This document shows positions 12,501 to 26,198 of a stretch of DNA of 64,000 nt, in pieces (position 1 is the stretch's first letter; each line of letters begins with the position of its first letter). The notes beneath the pieces are model-generated. The model was given only the letters and a program-made list of their open reading frames with translations. It searched no databases and was not told where the DNA came from. The DNA is from Asterias amurensis (taxonomy: Eukaryota > Echinodermata > Asteroidea > Forcipulatida > Asteriidae). The position numbers and the translations under genes are program-made. Where the stretch lies: positions 2,170,001 through 2,234,000 of the forward strand of contig NC_092654.1 in NCBI RefSeq assembly GCF_032118995.1, given 5' to 3'.

Positions 12501-15500
12501 AGACAATAACAACAAGAAACTAAAGAACATATTTCCTTTTACAAAAGAATTTCCCAATACCATCTACAGATGAGCAATGAATAAAGTCAGGATAAAAAGC
12601 GAGAAGTCGGAAGGATAAAATATTGGCCCAAAATACTCCACCTGTAAAAAATCTACAATGAGGATGAGAGTGTACGTCTTGGCAGTTTAAGGAGGTATTA
12701 TCTCCGAACCTTAAGCCCAGGTTCATGCTAGGGTGACATAAAGAAGAATAATAGAGAAAAAAATGTTTCATTTGTGCCAATAATCAGATTTGCTTTAATT
12801 TGCAACGAGTAAAGTAACGAAAATTGATGGTAAATAAAGGAATGGCTCTTGGGTATGGCGAAAAAGCTGGGTTCGGGATTGCATATTTTTATTTTTTAAC
12901 AGTCAAAGTTAATACCAGGATTGGAATATGCAACCTGGGCTCAATTTCATGACTCTGCTTCCCGCCGAATTCTGCAATCACCAATCTTCGCTTACAGGAT
13001 AGGCGTGGAAATTGCCGCGCTATCTTTGTCAGCTGTACAACCTCACTCAAGCTAAAAATCCTTGCTAAGTTGTGAAACATGCTTGAGAAGTAAGCACAAA
13101 ATTCCCTGCTTCTGTTAATGCAGATTCGTTGCTTCTGGTAACCAGAGCCATAAAATTGGGCTCTGTTCAAGATAGGGTGCGTTTGAGTCGATTTAACTTG
13201 CAATGAAAGAGGAGCCGACTATGGCCCTTTTTGAGAACAAAGCTTCATCTTTGGATTCTGCTTCAGGCTCCGTCGTCTCGTCTGAAGCCACGCATACAAA
13301 GCCACGCGTAATTGTCAAAACAACTGCGGGGCCCGAGCCGAATCCAAAGCCGAGGTTTCAAAAAGGGTCATAGCCTCTAGACTTTTTGTTTCTTACCATC
13401 AGGCAGGTCCCAGATTGGGTCGAGTTGGCTTTGAGTGGTTTGGTCACTTTGTTGACGATGCTCTGGAGTTTCTGCAACTGAGCTGCTAACGTTTTGTTTG
13501 TCGACTCCATCGACTGTAGTTTCCGTTTGAGGTCAGTGTTTTCTTGTGTGAACGATTCCATTCTAAAAACAAATAACAGGTTTTTAAGACGGTTACCCTT
13601 GTGACTTTGGAAATGTAATTTAATGTTCAGTGCATCTCTCATAGAATCAAAGTACAAAGTAAACTATTCCTACCGGGCACTCTGGAATTGCAAAGGTCGT
13701 AAGTTCGTATCCCACCAAAGTAATATACCTGTGATTTTGTTCACAGAACTCGGATAAGTACCGAGTACACAGTGCTAACACACATTGGTTTAATCATAAT
13801 TAATGAACTTTAATCTAACATTAGAAAAACCACTCACAGACATTGAATCTGAGACAATTTGTTTTAGTTTCATAGACACAGGAACCCATGTTTCCTAGAC
13901 AAAACTCACTTCCTTTCCAGCGCTTCCACGTATTCCTTCTTCTTCCGTCTGCTTTCCTGAGCTGAGATCTAGACAGGGGAGACAAAAAAAACGAGGAAAT
14001 CAAAATGAGAATATGCTACATGATCAAGGTAGGTTTGTCTAGCCAAGATCATCCCCACCCTTCAAGGAAAGTTGTTATCGTCTTGGTTTTTATCGCTACA
14101 TCTGATTGGAGACCCGCCCGTCTGATGGCCAAATAAAAGTAAGCATCAGACTTCGAAATTTCCATCTACTACAGTTTGTCTTTGTCTGATGGATTTGTTG
14201 AGTTACCCTAAGAATTTGCCAACCTGATCAAGATTTAAGTTCAGACTACCTAAGCACAAAATGGTATTGCTTAATATATCAGAATTAGTTTATCGACCCA
14301 AATAACATTATGAAGGCAAGAAAGGTGTCTAAACAAGACCATGTATTGACACAAACTTTTCAAATGTTTACATCTGAGTGGAGACCCCACTCGTGTGTAG
14401 GCCAAATCAAGGTAGGCTTTAGGCTTCAGTTTGTCCTGTTCGTTTTTTTCAAACTACCTTTATAATTTTTCCAACCTGCAAAGAAAACTTGAAGTAGACT
14501 TATCCGAAACTGCCGGGACCTAATTTCATAAAGCTGTTAAGCAGAAAATAATGCATAGCAAACTTCTTCGCTATTAAGCGAAACATGAGTGGGGTATCAG
14601 TTCCAATAATGTAATTTTCATGGAATGTTGGCTGGGACCATGTTTCTGCTTAGCACTTGAGCCTTTCTTCAATCTTTGGATTCTGTACTCACTTTGTTCT
14701 TAATTTTCCTTCTGACTTTCTTGAGTGATTTTTCTTCAGCCTTGGTGAGGGGTAGTTTAGTTGGGATGGGGTATCCTTCGATCGTCAGTGTTCTCTTCTC
14801 CTCTTCAGTTAGAATAAGGGGGCCAGACTGAGGTAACCTCTGCAACAACAAAGACAAAACAACTGATTTATTTAATTGTATTTAGGATAAAGAATATGAT
14901 TTATTATACTTAGAAGGTTTTGAAACTTTGTGTGGTGGAAGTATAACTAAGGGTGCTTTGCAGTAACACCATGTGAAAATCTCTTTTGAGTAATGTTGGT
15001 TCTGAAAAGAACCGGTGGTCGACAACTCAAGGTTTCGAGCAGTATGCTCTGATCATCTTCAGGAGAATGCTGGACTTTGTTGCTGGATGCTGATTTTCAC
15101 ATGGTATTACGGCAAACCTCTCTTTGTTATTTAACAGAGTGGTAGAGTAGATGCTCTAGAATGCCTGGACCCTGGGTTTGAGTCCCACCTAAGTAGTCTG
15201 CCTGTGGATTTTCTTCCTGCCGGACTCGGGGGAAAAGCACCTGTTATTGACCCCTTGCACACACGTCACACGTGGCGTCTGTGCCACGCTCACCATTTTG
15301 GATGGCAGTTAGGTTTACATGTAAACGAAGCGGCGCGTCGCGTCCCCTAAAATGCGCGCTCCAATGAATAACGCACAGTGACATTGCCCACCAATATGGC
15401 GCATACAAGATGATTTGATGATGACGTCAGGTGAATTGGGTCAATACTAGAACTACCACTTAATCTTAGATCTTGTCTTTGTACCACAACATTCAAAGCT

Positions 15501-18500
15501 CTTCTCAACACTTATCTTATGTCACAGTATTTCAAGCATTAATTTTTTTGTTTTGTTTGTTGTTGTTTTTTACTGCGCCTTGAACACCCAGCAGGGTGGA
15601 TACGTGCGCATTACAAGTCTTATTATTATTTAATATTACAACTTTCGGATTAACGATACAGGTTTTGAACCGGCTGGATCTTGTACAATGAAATTGCCCG
15701 TAAGCTTGGAGAAAACAATTCTCAGTCATAAGCCTCACTTATATTCCTGATGACAGTGACAACTCCCTGTCTGAAATAAGTATCTGTGTGTTGGTGTTCC
15801 CTGTCTGAAATAAGTACCTGTGTGTTGGTGAACATCGGCTGGGTGATCATGCGTGTGTGTGGCTCGTGTTTCTTGACGTATGCTGATAGTGGGCGGGGAC
15901 TTCCGGGTTGTGAGGAGTTGCCACCGTCGCTGTCACTGGACATACTGCTGGGTGGGCTAGGTGGGAGTCCAAGTCCGTCAAGTCCTTTAAAATTGAATTA
16001 AAGCAATTTAGCGTTAAGCATTTAGGGCGCATGGATATAAAAAGGCACAATTGCATGGACAACCAGGGGCCTATTTCACAAAGAGCTAACTTCAAATCAA
16101 TCGTAGTTGCTAAGTTAAGTGTGATGTCACAATACAGATCACTAGGATTGTACTGACGATTTGTCTTGCTATGAATTCTATTGCTTCGAAAAATCGGGCC
16201 CAGGACTATACAGGCATGCAACTGCCCGATGAAAAAAAAAGAGGAAACTTTTCGAGACCCACAATGGTACCCTAAAAAGTGTTGAGGTTTTTTATGCTCT
16301 TAGGTTCATTGTTAGCATGTAAGACAAAGTGGAGTGTTTTATACAACTAAAATAACATGGAAAAAACACCTTGCCTATGTATGCACCGTAATTCGAAGGT
16401 GGCAAAGCATTGGGAGTTGATTAAGTTGAGGAAAACTAACTATTGTTGTCCAGGTAATTATGAAATTTGCATAAAATTATTATCCCCCCCCCCCAAAAAA
16501 AAAAAAAAAAATCGAAAAAAAAAAAAAAAAAAAATCGTTTTTTTTTTTGTTTTTTTTTTTTGGGGGGGGGAATAATAATTTTATGCAAATTTCATAACTA
16601 CCTGGGAAACAATAGTTACTTTTCCTCAACTTAATCAACTCCCGATGCTTTGCCACCTTACAATGGTCGGTGCGAGCCACTTGTCCCCGCTTGCCGTCGT
16701 TAAATCTCCCTCTTGCACACCACACAATATGCCATTCCTGGCTTGTCCACTTTCCGGACGGTTTCGGAGAGCAGTTTACCGTCTACGTCTTTTTTTTTTC
16801 CCAACCAGAACCACTTCCAGGTAGTTTTTACTCCTTTATCTATGGCTTTAATTTGGCCAGGTACCACTCGGTCCCGCTCTAAAATATAATTTCTTTTGGA
16901 TGTCATTTTGACGGACGTTTGAAGATGCGACTGTTTCGTAACGCAATGTGAGACAAGCACACAGTATACATGTACGTTTGGTAACTAACTCACACACACA
17001 TACATGTACAACACGTGTATACTATTGCAAAACAGCGGGACCAGACGAAGACACGACCTTAGACTCATTTCAAGGCTGTATAATAACTTGGTTTAGCACA
17101 CAACTCGCCCGCGCCACGGGGTGCGTTCCACTGTTCCAGATTTTTCGACCGTAAACACGGCTATTAATGACCGCACGCAGTGTGTAAACGTATGCATTGC
17201 TTGCTGTGGGCTTTATATTGACCATGCAGTAGAATGGATTGCGTACCGAGGCAGAGGCCAGACCATGCGTTACGATGCATTGTTGAATTTATCTTAAGAT
17301 CGCGCTAACCGCGGAATGTATTTTTTTAGCGCTAATCATATTTTTAAAAACGCGGAATTCCGCAGAAACGCGGAAGAGTTGCATGCCTGACTATAATCGA
17401 ACATAAGCCATGGCCATAGTTGTGCGAGGTCTTGGCCTTGGTGCCTCTTCAAAAGTTTCCCATAGACACACAGTTTTTCCAATGGAAGTGCCCTTTGCAA
17501 AATGAAAATGACTCAAAGACGAAATGCCAGGCTTTGATGAGTAGTTCTATAGTACATCTTCCATTTAAAACAAACATATTATGAGATTACAAACTAAAAA
17601 AATAAGTCGTTGAAATATTTTTGCAAAATATTCAGAATATTTTTGCAAAATATTCAGAATATTTTTGCAAAATATTCAGAATATTTTTGTGAAATATTTA
17701 AAGTATTTTTTGCATACCTATTGAAGAGGTTTCCAGTTGATAATCCAGCATCGGTTCCAGTTTGATCTTGATGATTTCCTGTTTGGGTTTGAGGTGTACG
17801 GTCTGCTTGGCCTCGATGGTTTGCCTTGATGGAGCAGGGACCAGCGTGGGGAGCGATTCCTTCAGGACGTAGTGAGTCTGCATGGGGTCGTCCATGGGTT
17901 CTGACTTGATTAGGAGGGGCTGGTTGGTCTCGGGGTCCAGGAGGGGGAGGTCAAAGGTGTCCAGGTCGTCTGAGATGTGGGTGATAAGAAGGGTAGCTAT
18001 GAATGAATCATCCAAACCATGGTGGAAACCAACCAATGCAATAACATGAAATAGATACACAGTCTGAGAAGCGTTACTGTAGTAATGTTTCTCAGATTCA
18101 AAATTATGACCATAAAGACTTTTTACATAATTTATTTTTTACATAACCAAATTATTTCAAAAGTAAATGTTTTCTGAAAATGTTTTATATACTATCAAAA
18201 GCTGCTGTAGGCAATAAACAACATTTTGGATCGCCATTAATTTTAAGAGTGATAACCAAACCTATACCTTCCCTTAAAATTATTTTTAAATGAATCAATG
18301 TTTAGAGAGGTGACAGCAGTCACATCTCTGGTGGCAGTAATTGCAAACGGACACCAACACTCAGACACCTGAGAAACGATTGGCATGAATTGTTTATCAG
18401 AACTAAATGTGAACATTTATTTACACCATAATACTTCCGAGAAAAACTTTTCTTAAAATAGTTTTTACTAGCAACAGCTGCAGTGTTTCTCACCATCAAG

Positions 18501-21500
18501 TTTGTTTATGGTCAATGCTTTTAGGAGTACCATGTGTGGAGAAAAGCTCCAATACCTTAACCAGCTGCTTCACACACGCATTTTCTCATTTCTAAATATT
18601 ATAAGAACACCTGTTAGCACATCAGATGACTTATCTTGTAAGTAAACATTTATTTTAGGGGAGGCTGTTTCAATTTGCTGTACTTGTAGGTAAAAAGGTA
18701 GCAAGTATGAGGGCTCTCCATAGTATATGAAATGTACACACTTTGTTTCCACTTGGACTTCTAAAAATTATGTATCTATTTAGATTTTACATTTATCAAT
18801 TTCCAAATCTCTTGTGGGTAGCGCTTTATCTAATCTTGGCTCCACAGGGTAAGAAGTGCTCTGAAACTGGGCGTTACCGTGTTCCGTAACATTCATCACC
18901 CAGTATTATACCTAAGTATATGGACAATTCACATTAGTACAATTTGCCTGCTATAGTTTGTCCAGGAAAGGCTATTTTTCAGAGTGTATTGGGCAAGGTC
19001 AACAAGCTGTTGGTCCTCACACAGCACCCATGCGGGTATTCGTTCAGAGTTCAAATGCGGTCAGGGCAAACAAATTTACAGGAAATTACATAAGTGATGT
19101 TTCCTTGATGGTGGGGTTTGGGGTGTCATGTGAATGCATGCAGTGAAACATTAAGGGGTGGCTTGTGAATGCACGCAGTGAAACATTTGGGGTGGCTTGT
19201 GAATGCATGCAGTGAAACATTTGGAGGGGCACTAAGGCCATGACCCAGGGCAACGGAGGCCATTGGCTCTGTGGCATGCGTGTAATTCTAGGCCTGTGAA
19301 TGCCAGCCACTATCAAGGTTCTAAAAAAAAACCTCAATGAAAAATTGCCTATCCAAGAACAGATTATAGAGGGCGCACTGTATTGCAAAACGCTCAGAAG
19401 CGGATTTCATGAAACGCAAGGATTAATCCTAACTCGAGTTAGGACGAGTAACCCGTCCTATCTTAGGAAGGATTCAATGCGTCCTATGTATTAGGATACG
19501 GAACTAAACTGGTCCTAAGATTAATCCTAAGTTAGGAGTTTGGTGAAATCGTTGGCTGGTCTGATAAGTCGCACTCACCTTCTTCATTATAGCCACTTGA
19601 TACAGGAGAGCCAGGCTCGCTGAGCGAGCTCAGGCTGTAACTGTGTTCTGTCTGGATGTGAGGGGTCGGTGAGGGTGCTCCAAAGTGCTTGTCACAGAGC
19701 ATGGGGTCGTCGAAGAGAGTGTTGAACCAGTTGTCGTTCTGTACGTCCACCAGTTGTTCTGATAGAGGCTGTAATGAAAGAGACACGAGAGTTGGTAAAT
19801 AAGTTTGAGGGGAATATTTGAATGGAGTTTGATACAGAGAAATGGATAATCGTTCATTGCAGCTGCTTTCCTTTATTGTGCACATGATTTTGTATCCATA
19901 GAACCCTTGCACGAGCCACCATCATTAGTGAGAGCCAGTCAAGTTGGTTAATTGATGCCATGAGAGGGCGCGCTATCTACAGCGAGCACAGTACACTATC
20001 CACTACTGATTACTGCCGTCTTTGGCCAAGACTATGCAATACATGTACCATGGAGGCATGGAGGTAGAAATGTACTATCATCATAAAATGCATCACCTTC
20101 ATTCAAAACATACTATGCATTTACACAAAACAAGAGATAAGCATGGGGATCTGTGGTTTAGTATAAACATGGAGCAATTCACAAAGGCTAGTCATTAAAC
20201 AATAACCCTAATCAGCAATGAATGATTCTCCATAACACAAGTAAACATCATCATTAAGTATGTATAGAACAATACTATGTGGATATGTACTGGATAGGTC
20301 ATTGGCATTGGGCATTTCCCATTCCCATTTGGTCTTCAGTTCCACCCACACATCCACAATTCAGAACCAGACATCCTTATCATTGATTACATAAAGTACG
20401 CTAATAGTTTAATGGCATCTGTTTCAAGATAACCAGGGATGCAGGGTTGTTGCATAACACTTGTAGCAGCTCCCTTGGAAATGCCACAGGCTAGAATACC
20501 AGGGAAACAACAGCTTGCTGGCTGGACACTGAAAGTAGTTCATGGATTATGTTTTCTGACCATGAAGCCAGGCCTGACACTTCATGGAGGCAAGGAAGGG
20601 GCTTGCCTCCATGCCCCCTGGTCATTGACTTGACGCCCTTACAGTAGAAATTTACAATTATCTAAATAGGGTGCCTTTTACCATAGAGAAAATGTCTTGG
20701 TGCCCTTGCCCAACGAAGTGTATAGGCCTGATGAAGCTATTGACCCATAGTTGACTGCCAGAACTATTTCCAGTGTCCAGCAAGCTGGTGTGTACCTGGT
20801 ATTCAAGCCTGTAGCATTTCCAAGAAATTCAACCACAACTACCTCCTGGATGTTCTTTCCTCTGGGGTATATTAACAGTCAGAGGTATGCCCTATCCCAA
20901 ATGGTGACTATAGATACAGCTATGGCTGTTGCTTGTTAAGTACTTCAATGCACGATGGTGAGTCAGCCCATGGAGGTAGAATATACCTCCATCACCAAGT
21001 CAGACACGGCTTCACAAACCCATGAAGAGTTAAATTGAAGATAGTTTTACTTTTCGCTATGGTTTGACCAAGAAGATTGGCCAGACTACTTTAGTTAACA
21101 AGAACTGTCCTGCTAATTAAGTTCAACCTAGGGAGGTAGGAAATCCGCTGGGACTAGTCGCTTAATGGTTCAAGATGAAGTCTCGTTAAAAACAACTGAA
21201 CTGCAGCTGAGTGGGTTATTAGTCATAGTTGGTCTCAACATTTCGGCTAGCCTTCATAAGGAAACACGACCCCTTACTTAACCAGGAAAAGGCAACCTAT
21301 TTTAAGCACATGTCCCGTGCATTTTTAGACCCATGTTGATTGCCACAGCGCTGTCCCACCGCTACTTTCTAATCCTCCCCGGAATATTTTACATTCTATA
21401 TCAGAGGAGGTGACTTTCCAGACAGACTGAGTCTGGAATGTGGATCCTACATAAGCTATGCAGTATATGAACCTGCCCTATATGTTGATTAAGCATGTTT

Positions 21501-24500
21501 CAGACACACAATGTATCAAACAACTTCCTTTCTGGTTATATTAGTTTCGGAGGTGGCCGCTCTTTACAGTCAAAGGAGAGGAAGTGTAGTACACAAAGGT
21601 TCGAATAGATGTTACTTTCCAAACGCTGCGGGTCGATCTCTACACATGTATAAGGATCTAAAGTAATTGGTAGTCGCCATAGAAACAATACATCAGGTCT
21701 TAAGCTATACATAGACTCGCTACAATGCTCTGAGCTTCTAAGAGAAATGCTGGAGGGACTATGTCAAGTCAAAATGTGTTCTTGCCTATTATCATTGGCT
21801 GAGAGTCGTGCAAAGCACATTATAGTTTCTGTTTGCAAAGGCAAAGACACACAAGTTAATTTCTTTTGCGGGATAAATGAAAATAAAAAATTATCATTTG
21901 TTTTGTTTGCCTTTCATCTTGTCACAATGTTCACGGAGAGGCAATTCTTTAAAAAAAAATCATGAATAAATTTTGTCAAATCACTATTTTTCACTAAGTT
22001 TGGATGGTATCATAGACATCAACAATTTTACAAAATTTACTTTGCATATTCATGAATGATTGGCATATGATAAAGTTGCCCAACTCACAGCAATGAGACA
22101 GCCCCTTTAACAACAGATGCTTCGTTTAATTAAACAGAAAGTCAACATAACAGCTTCCTTGGTTAGAATACCAATTATTTTTGTCGCGTTGTTAACATCT
22201 GGCATGTATATTTGAACAACCACAGAGACAAGAGTCTCGACTGCTAAAGTTCTACTTCCACTTCAAAATATCATAACTCATAAGAACACTAATAATTAAA
22301 ACCAATACTCTTTCATCAGTATAACAACAATATACTAATGAAATATTAAAAACATGACAAACGAACGAACTAACTGATGAACCGATCAAAACTCACTTTA
22401 AAAATGTTGTTGGTAATGGATGGGAATTCAATTTATAAACAGTGGACTACTATAAATCCGCAATTGACAAAATATGTGGCTACGTGTATGATACTAGTAT
22501 GTAGCAGGCCTTTATTCTTGGTTTTAAAATGGCAAGAGCATCAAGGTATTTTCTTCTTGGTGAAGGGCATCTTATGAGGACAAATTTACAATTTCAAATT
22601 GTAAATGTCTACTGTAGCACTTCCAAGGGAACCAAGGCAATGACCAGGGGGCATGGAGGCGATTGCCTGCATTGCCTCCTTGAAGTATCAGGCCTGATGA
22701 AGACCATTTCCGTAAAGTCAGCGATCTTATTGTGACATTCAATTTGTGGCCCCCCTGAGAAGTAATACTGGAACACAGGGAGTTCAATTATCAGTGTCCT
22801 TTACCAACCCATCACCCCTTTTTCTCTATGGAACATTCCACATGGTAAAGCGGTTCCCATGACTAGCTGGGCAAACACCTGTTGCAAGGATTGGATTGGA
22901 ATGTACCATTTTTTTCACAGGGGTTACATAAATTCCCACACAGGACACCAGTAATGAAGATTACAGTCGGTGCCCAGTCATGAATTGAAAATAAAGACAA
23001 TAAAAACAGTTATGTACCAGCAGATATCTGATACACAGTCAATGAACCATATTCATAAAAATTAACCAACATTTTTCAAACAAGGGTTGTGCATAAACAG
23101 GTAGATGATTAACATTGAAATAAATACATGAAGGCGGTACAAAATGAACATTTTCAAGGATAAAGTAAGTCCACAGATGTTCCCCTCTGACAATCTGGGT
23201 TTATGCCAAATTTCCCTCTTTTTCAACATTTACTTATGAGTGCATTTACTAAATTTCCAAATCGCTTGCGTCAACTGTTTGTGCTCTTTTTGGATCAATA
23301 ATGTTAAACCGAAAGATATACGTACCTCATACATTAACAACTAAAGTTCAGTCTATACAGTTGGCTGTTTATAAAGTCTAAAGAGAGGAGGTTCTGCTTA
23401 CAAAGAAGAGTACATTTCGAAGTCCCAAATCACATTTCTACTTTGTGTTTTATGTTTTTCCTGTTATAAAGAGACCAGTCCCAGTGACATTGTTATAACA
23501 AGAGTTATACTAAGAGAAAGTGAAAACTGAATTCATGAGCAGAAGAGCGGAAGTCTCTGGAGTTGATGATTAATTTTGTTTCATCCTAAATCAACTTGAT
23601 TAATTTTTTCCTTTTCAAATATCGATTTGGAGCGGGACTTCTCATTTCCAGAACCAATTTATAATAATGTTCTGAAAAGAATCTAGGCGACAAAATACAA
23701 TTAACTTGGCACGTAACTGCAAAGTGATCACACTATGTGAACATAAAGAACTCATTTACATTCTCATTTGCCCAATAATATCAGATCAATTAAGCACAAA
23801 ATTGTAAATGGAACATCAATATTGGTTTCCATGCTCCTACAAATAAAAGGAATCCAAAATAATCTGTGAATTCATCTTCTTAAAAAGTCCTGCAGTCTTG
23901 AGAATAAGTTGTCTGCAGTTATTTTGAATCATTGCCAGAAATTTCTATGGTATTTCAACAACCACTACCCATATTTCTTTCCCATGATCACACCATGGAC
24001 ACAATGCTGCATTGTCAGCATGTTGTTACCAACTTGCTGAAGGTCATGTGATCCATCGAGGTCACCGCGACAGCCAATAGGAAACCCCAGGAGGGAAATA
24101 GTGTGACCTCAACTCAGCTGAGGTTGAAGTGGAGGGGGGGGGGGTGAATAATGTATTGTTAATAATCAGATGGTAGGATTTCACCTGACCTGACCACATG
24201 TTTAGATTTTTTGTTTTCACTTGGGGGAAAACAAGACATACCATGAGTGTAGAACAACAACTGTTTTTGTAATCAATGTAAAATTAATTCACCATTGGTT
24301 TTGAAAAAAGAGAGCAAGTTGAATACAATCGGAGAACCTGCACCGAGTGCTTGGTTACTACCACTGGCGACCAAAGACAGATCTACTAGTTTCCTGACCC
24401 GACCCTGATTTTTGGTGTTCAGGCAAACTTGTTCTGTTAAACCCATCCATGAAATAAGGAAAGATATTGTGAAATGACTTTTGTTTACTACAACTAACTT

Positions 24501-26147
24501 AAATGTGTGTTTTATTACAATCGCTGCAATCTTGCCAAGTTGACCGAATGTGAGCGATTGACTAATATGCCTTGTTCTTTGCGAAATCCATCGGCCTCCA
24601 TGAACGCTTCAAAACTTGATGGAAACAGTGGCTACTTGAGATGCGCATAATCACAACACGGCCCATGATCAGTTAATCTGAGTCAGGGCAAACAGGGACC
24701 TCATGCACACATGATTTGAATTTAAATTTTCATTAAAAGCTTCAAACCTCACTTGAACTGCATTCATCACAAGACTATTTGACATTTGAGTTGGAGTACC
24801 AACTTTCTATTTCTCTGAATGTAAGGCCGTGTCCGAAACGACGACTTCGGCTACAGCTACGTCTGTTGAAGAATAGGCAGACGCGCGCGATCTAGCCATA
24901 GCTGTAGCCGAAGTCGCCGTTCGGACACGGCCTAACTTGAGTCTGTGCTCTAAACATGTTTATAATCAAGCCTCTGATAAAAACCCTTGCGAACAAGAAG
25001 TTAAACAGAACAGTGTTCAACTAAAGTTCTCCACAGTCTGTGCTATACGACCATGATCCAAGCCCATGATCTTTGCTCAAATTCCATCAATGATTCAATG
25101 TAAATCAGATGCAAATGAGCTACATACTCGCATAAAATTTGCATAATTTGTAATACAAATGAAGAAGAATGTGCTTGATGAACAGTTCATGACTTGGTAC
25201 TATTCTCGGAAGTGACCACAGATGTTGTAAGCAAACATGTAGCCCTAGTCAAAATATTGGGTCCCATACCATCACATGATCCGAAAAGGTTTGTAACTAA
25301 AATGACAAACAAGTACAATAACACAGCGAATACAATCCCCATTGTACTCGCAGTGGACTTAGGACTCCTCAAGACAATACTTTTTTTTGTTATCTACAAT
25401 GGTGATTAGAGTCCTCTATTTCACAATCAACATAGTAATCACTTGTTATATGGATATTATAATATACAAACAGTAGCTTTAGAGCTTTACTCAAGCCTGT
25501 ATGCTTCGATTTTGAAAAGGGCAAGGGCACCAAGGCATTTTCTCATTGGTAAGGGCACCCTATGATGAAATTGCAATCTTGTAAAGAGTGTTTTAAGGGC
25601 ACAAAGGCAATGAGGGGGCATAGAAGCATGTTGCCTCAGTGAAGGATCGGGCCTGTTTACTATCTTACAAAAAAAAACTCCAATCGGAAAGCTTTGACAA
25701 ATTTAAGGAATGTTTATGTAGGTATTGGTAATAGTTTCACACCAATGTTCACACACACCTAGATGTTCAAACACTAGTTCAAACACCACTTTTGTATTTT
25801 CCTTACCCTTACACAACCCTAAACCGTACCAAGCATGCCAATCACCAGGGGTTCTCGGAACATAGGGTTTTAAGAACATAGGGGTGTTGGAACTTAAAGG
25901 AGTCACCTTGAGAACGGATTTAGAACTTGCAGTATAGAAAAGCACACTTGATAAATTAGACTATGATCTGTGGTCCTTTCCTTATGCACTGACCATCAGC
26001 TACATGATTAAAAACTTATCAAGGCAATCAGAAAAAAAGTTTTGCGATCAGACCTCCTATTCACAAAATAGCATGAACTATTACACCGAGTTTAACAACA
26101 ATTTGTTCTAAAACAAGATCAGATCCCTTATTTCAATTAATATTTCC

Positions 26148-26198
<51 letters not shown>

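Larger units (their letters stand above)
10423..13396 (-). other. CREB3L intron 7 contents
   Basis: No coding sequence seen. Holds a decayed element near 10715-11055 with interior words ('gtaaaacaatgtcaa', 'aaaaagtac') like elements in DNAH1 introns, an inverted-repeat element (about 12008-12245), a tandem duplication (12204-12584) and a GGGCTCAATTTCAT-type element (12936-13163). Confidence 0.6.
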
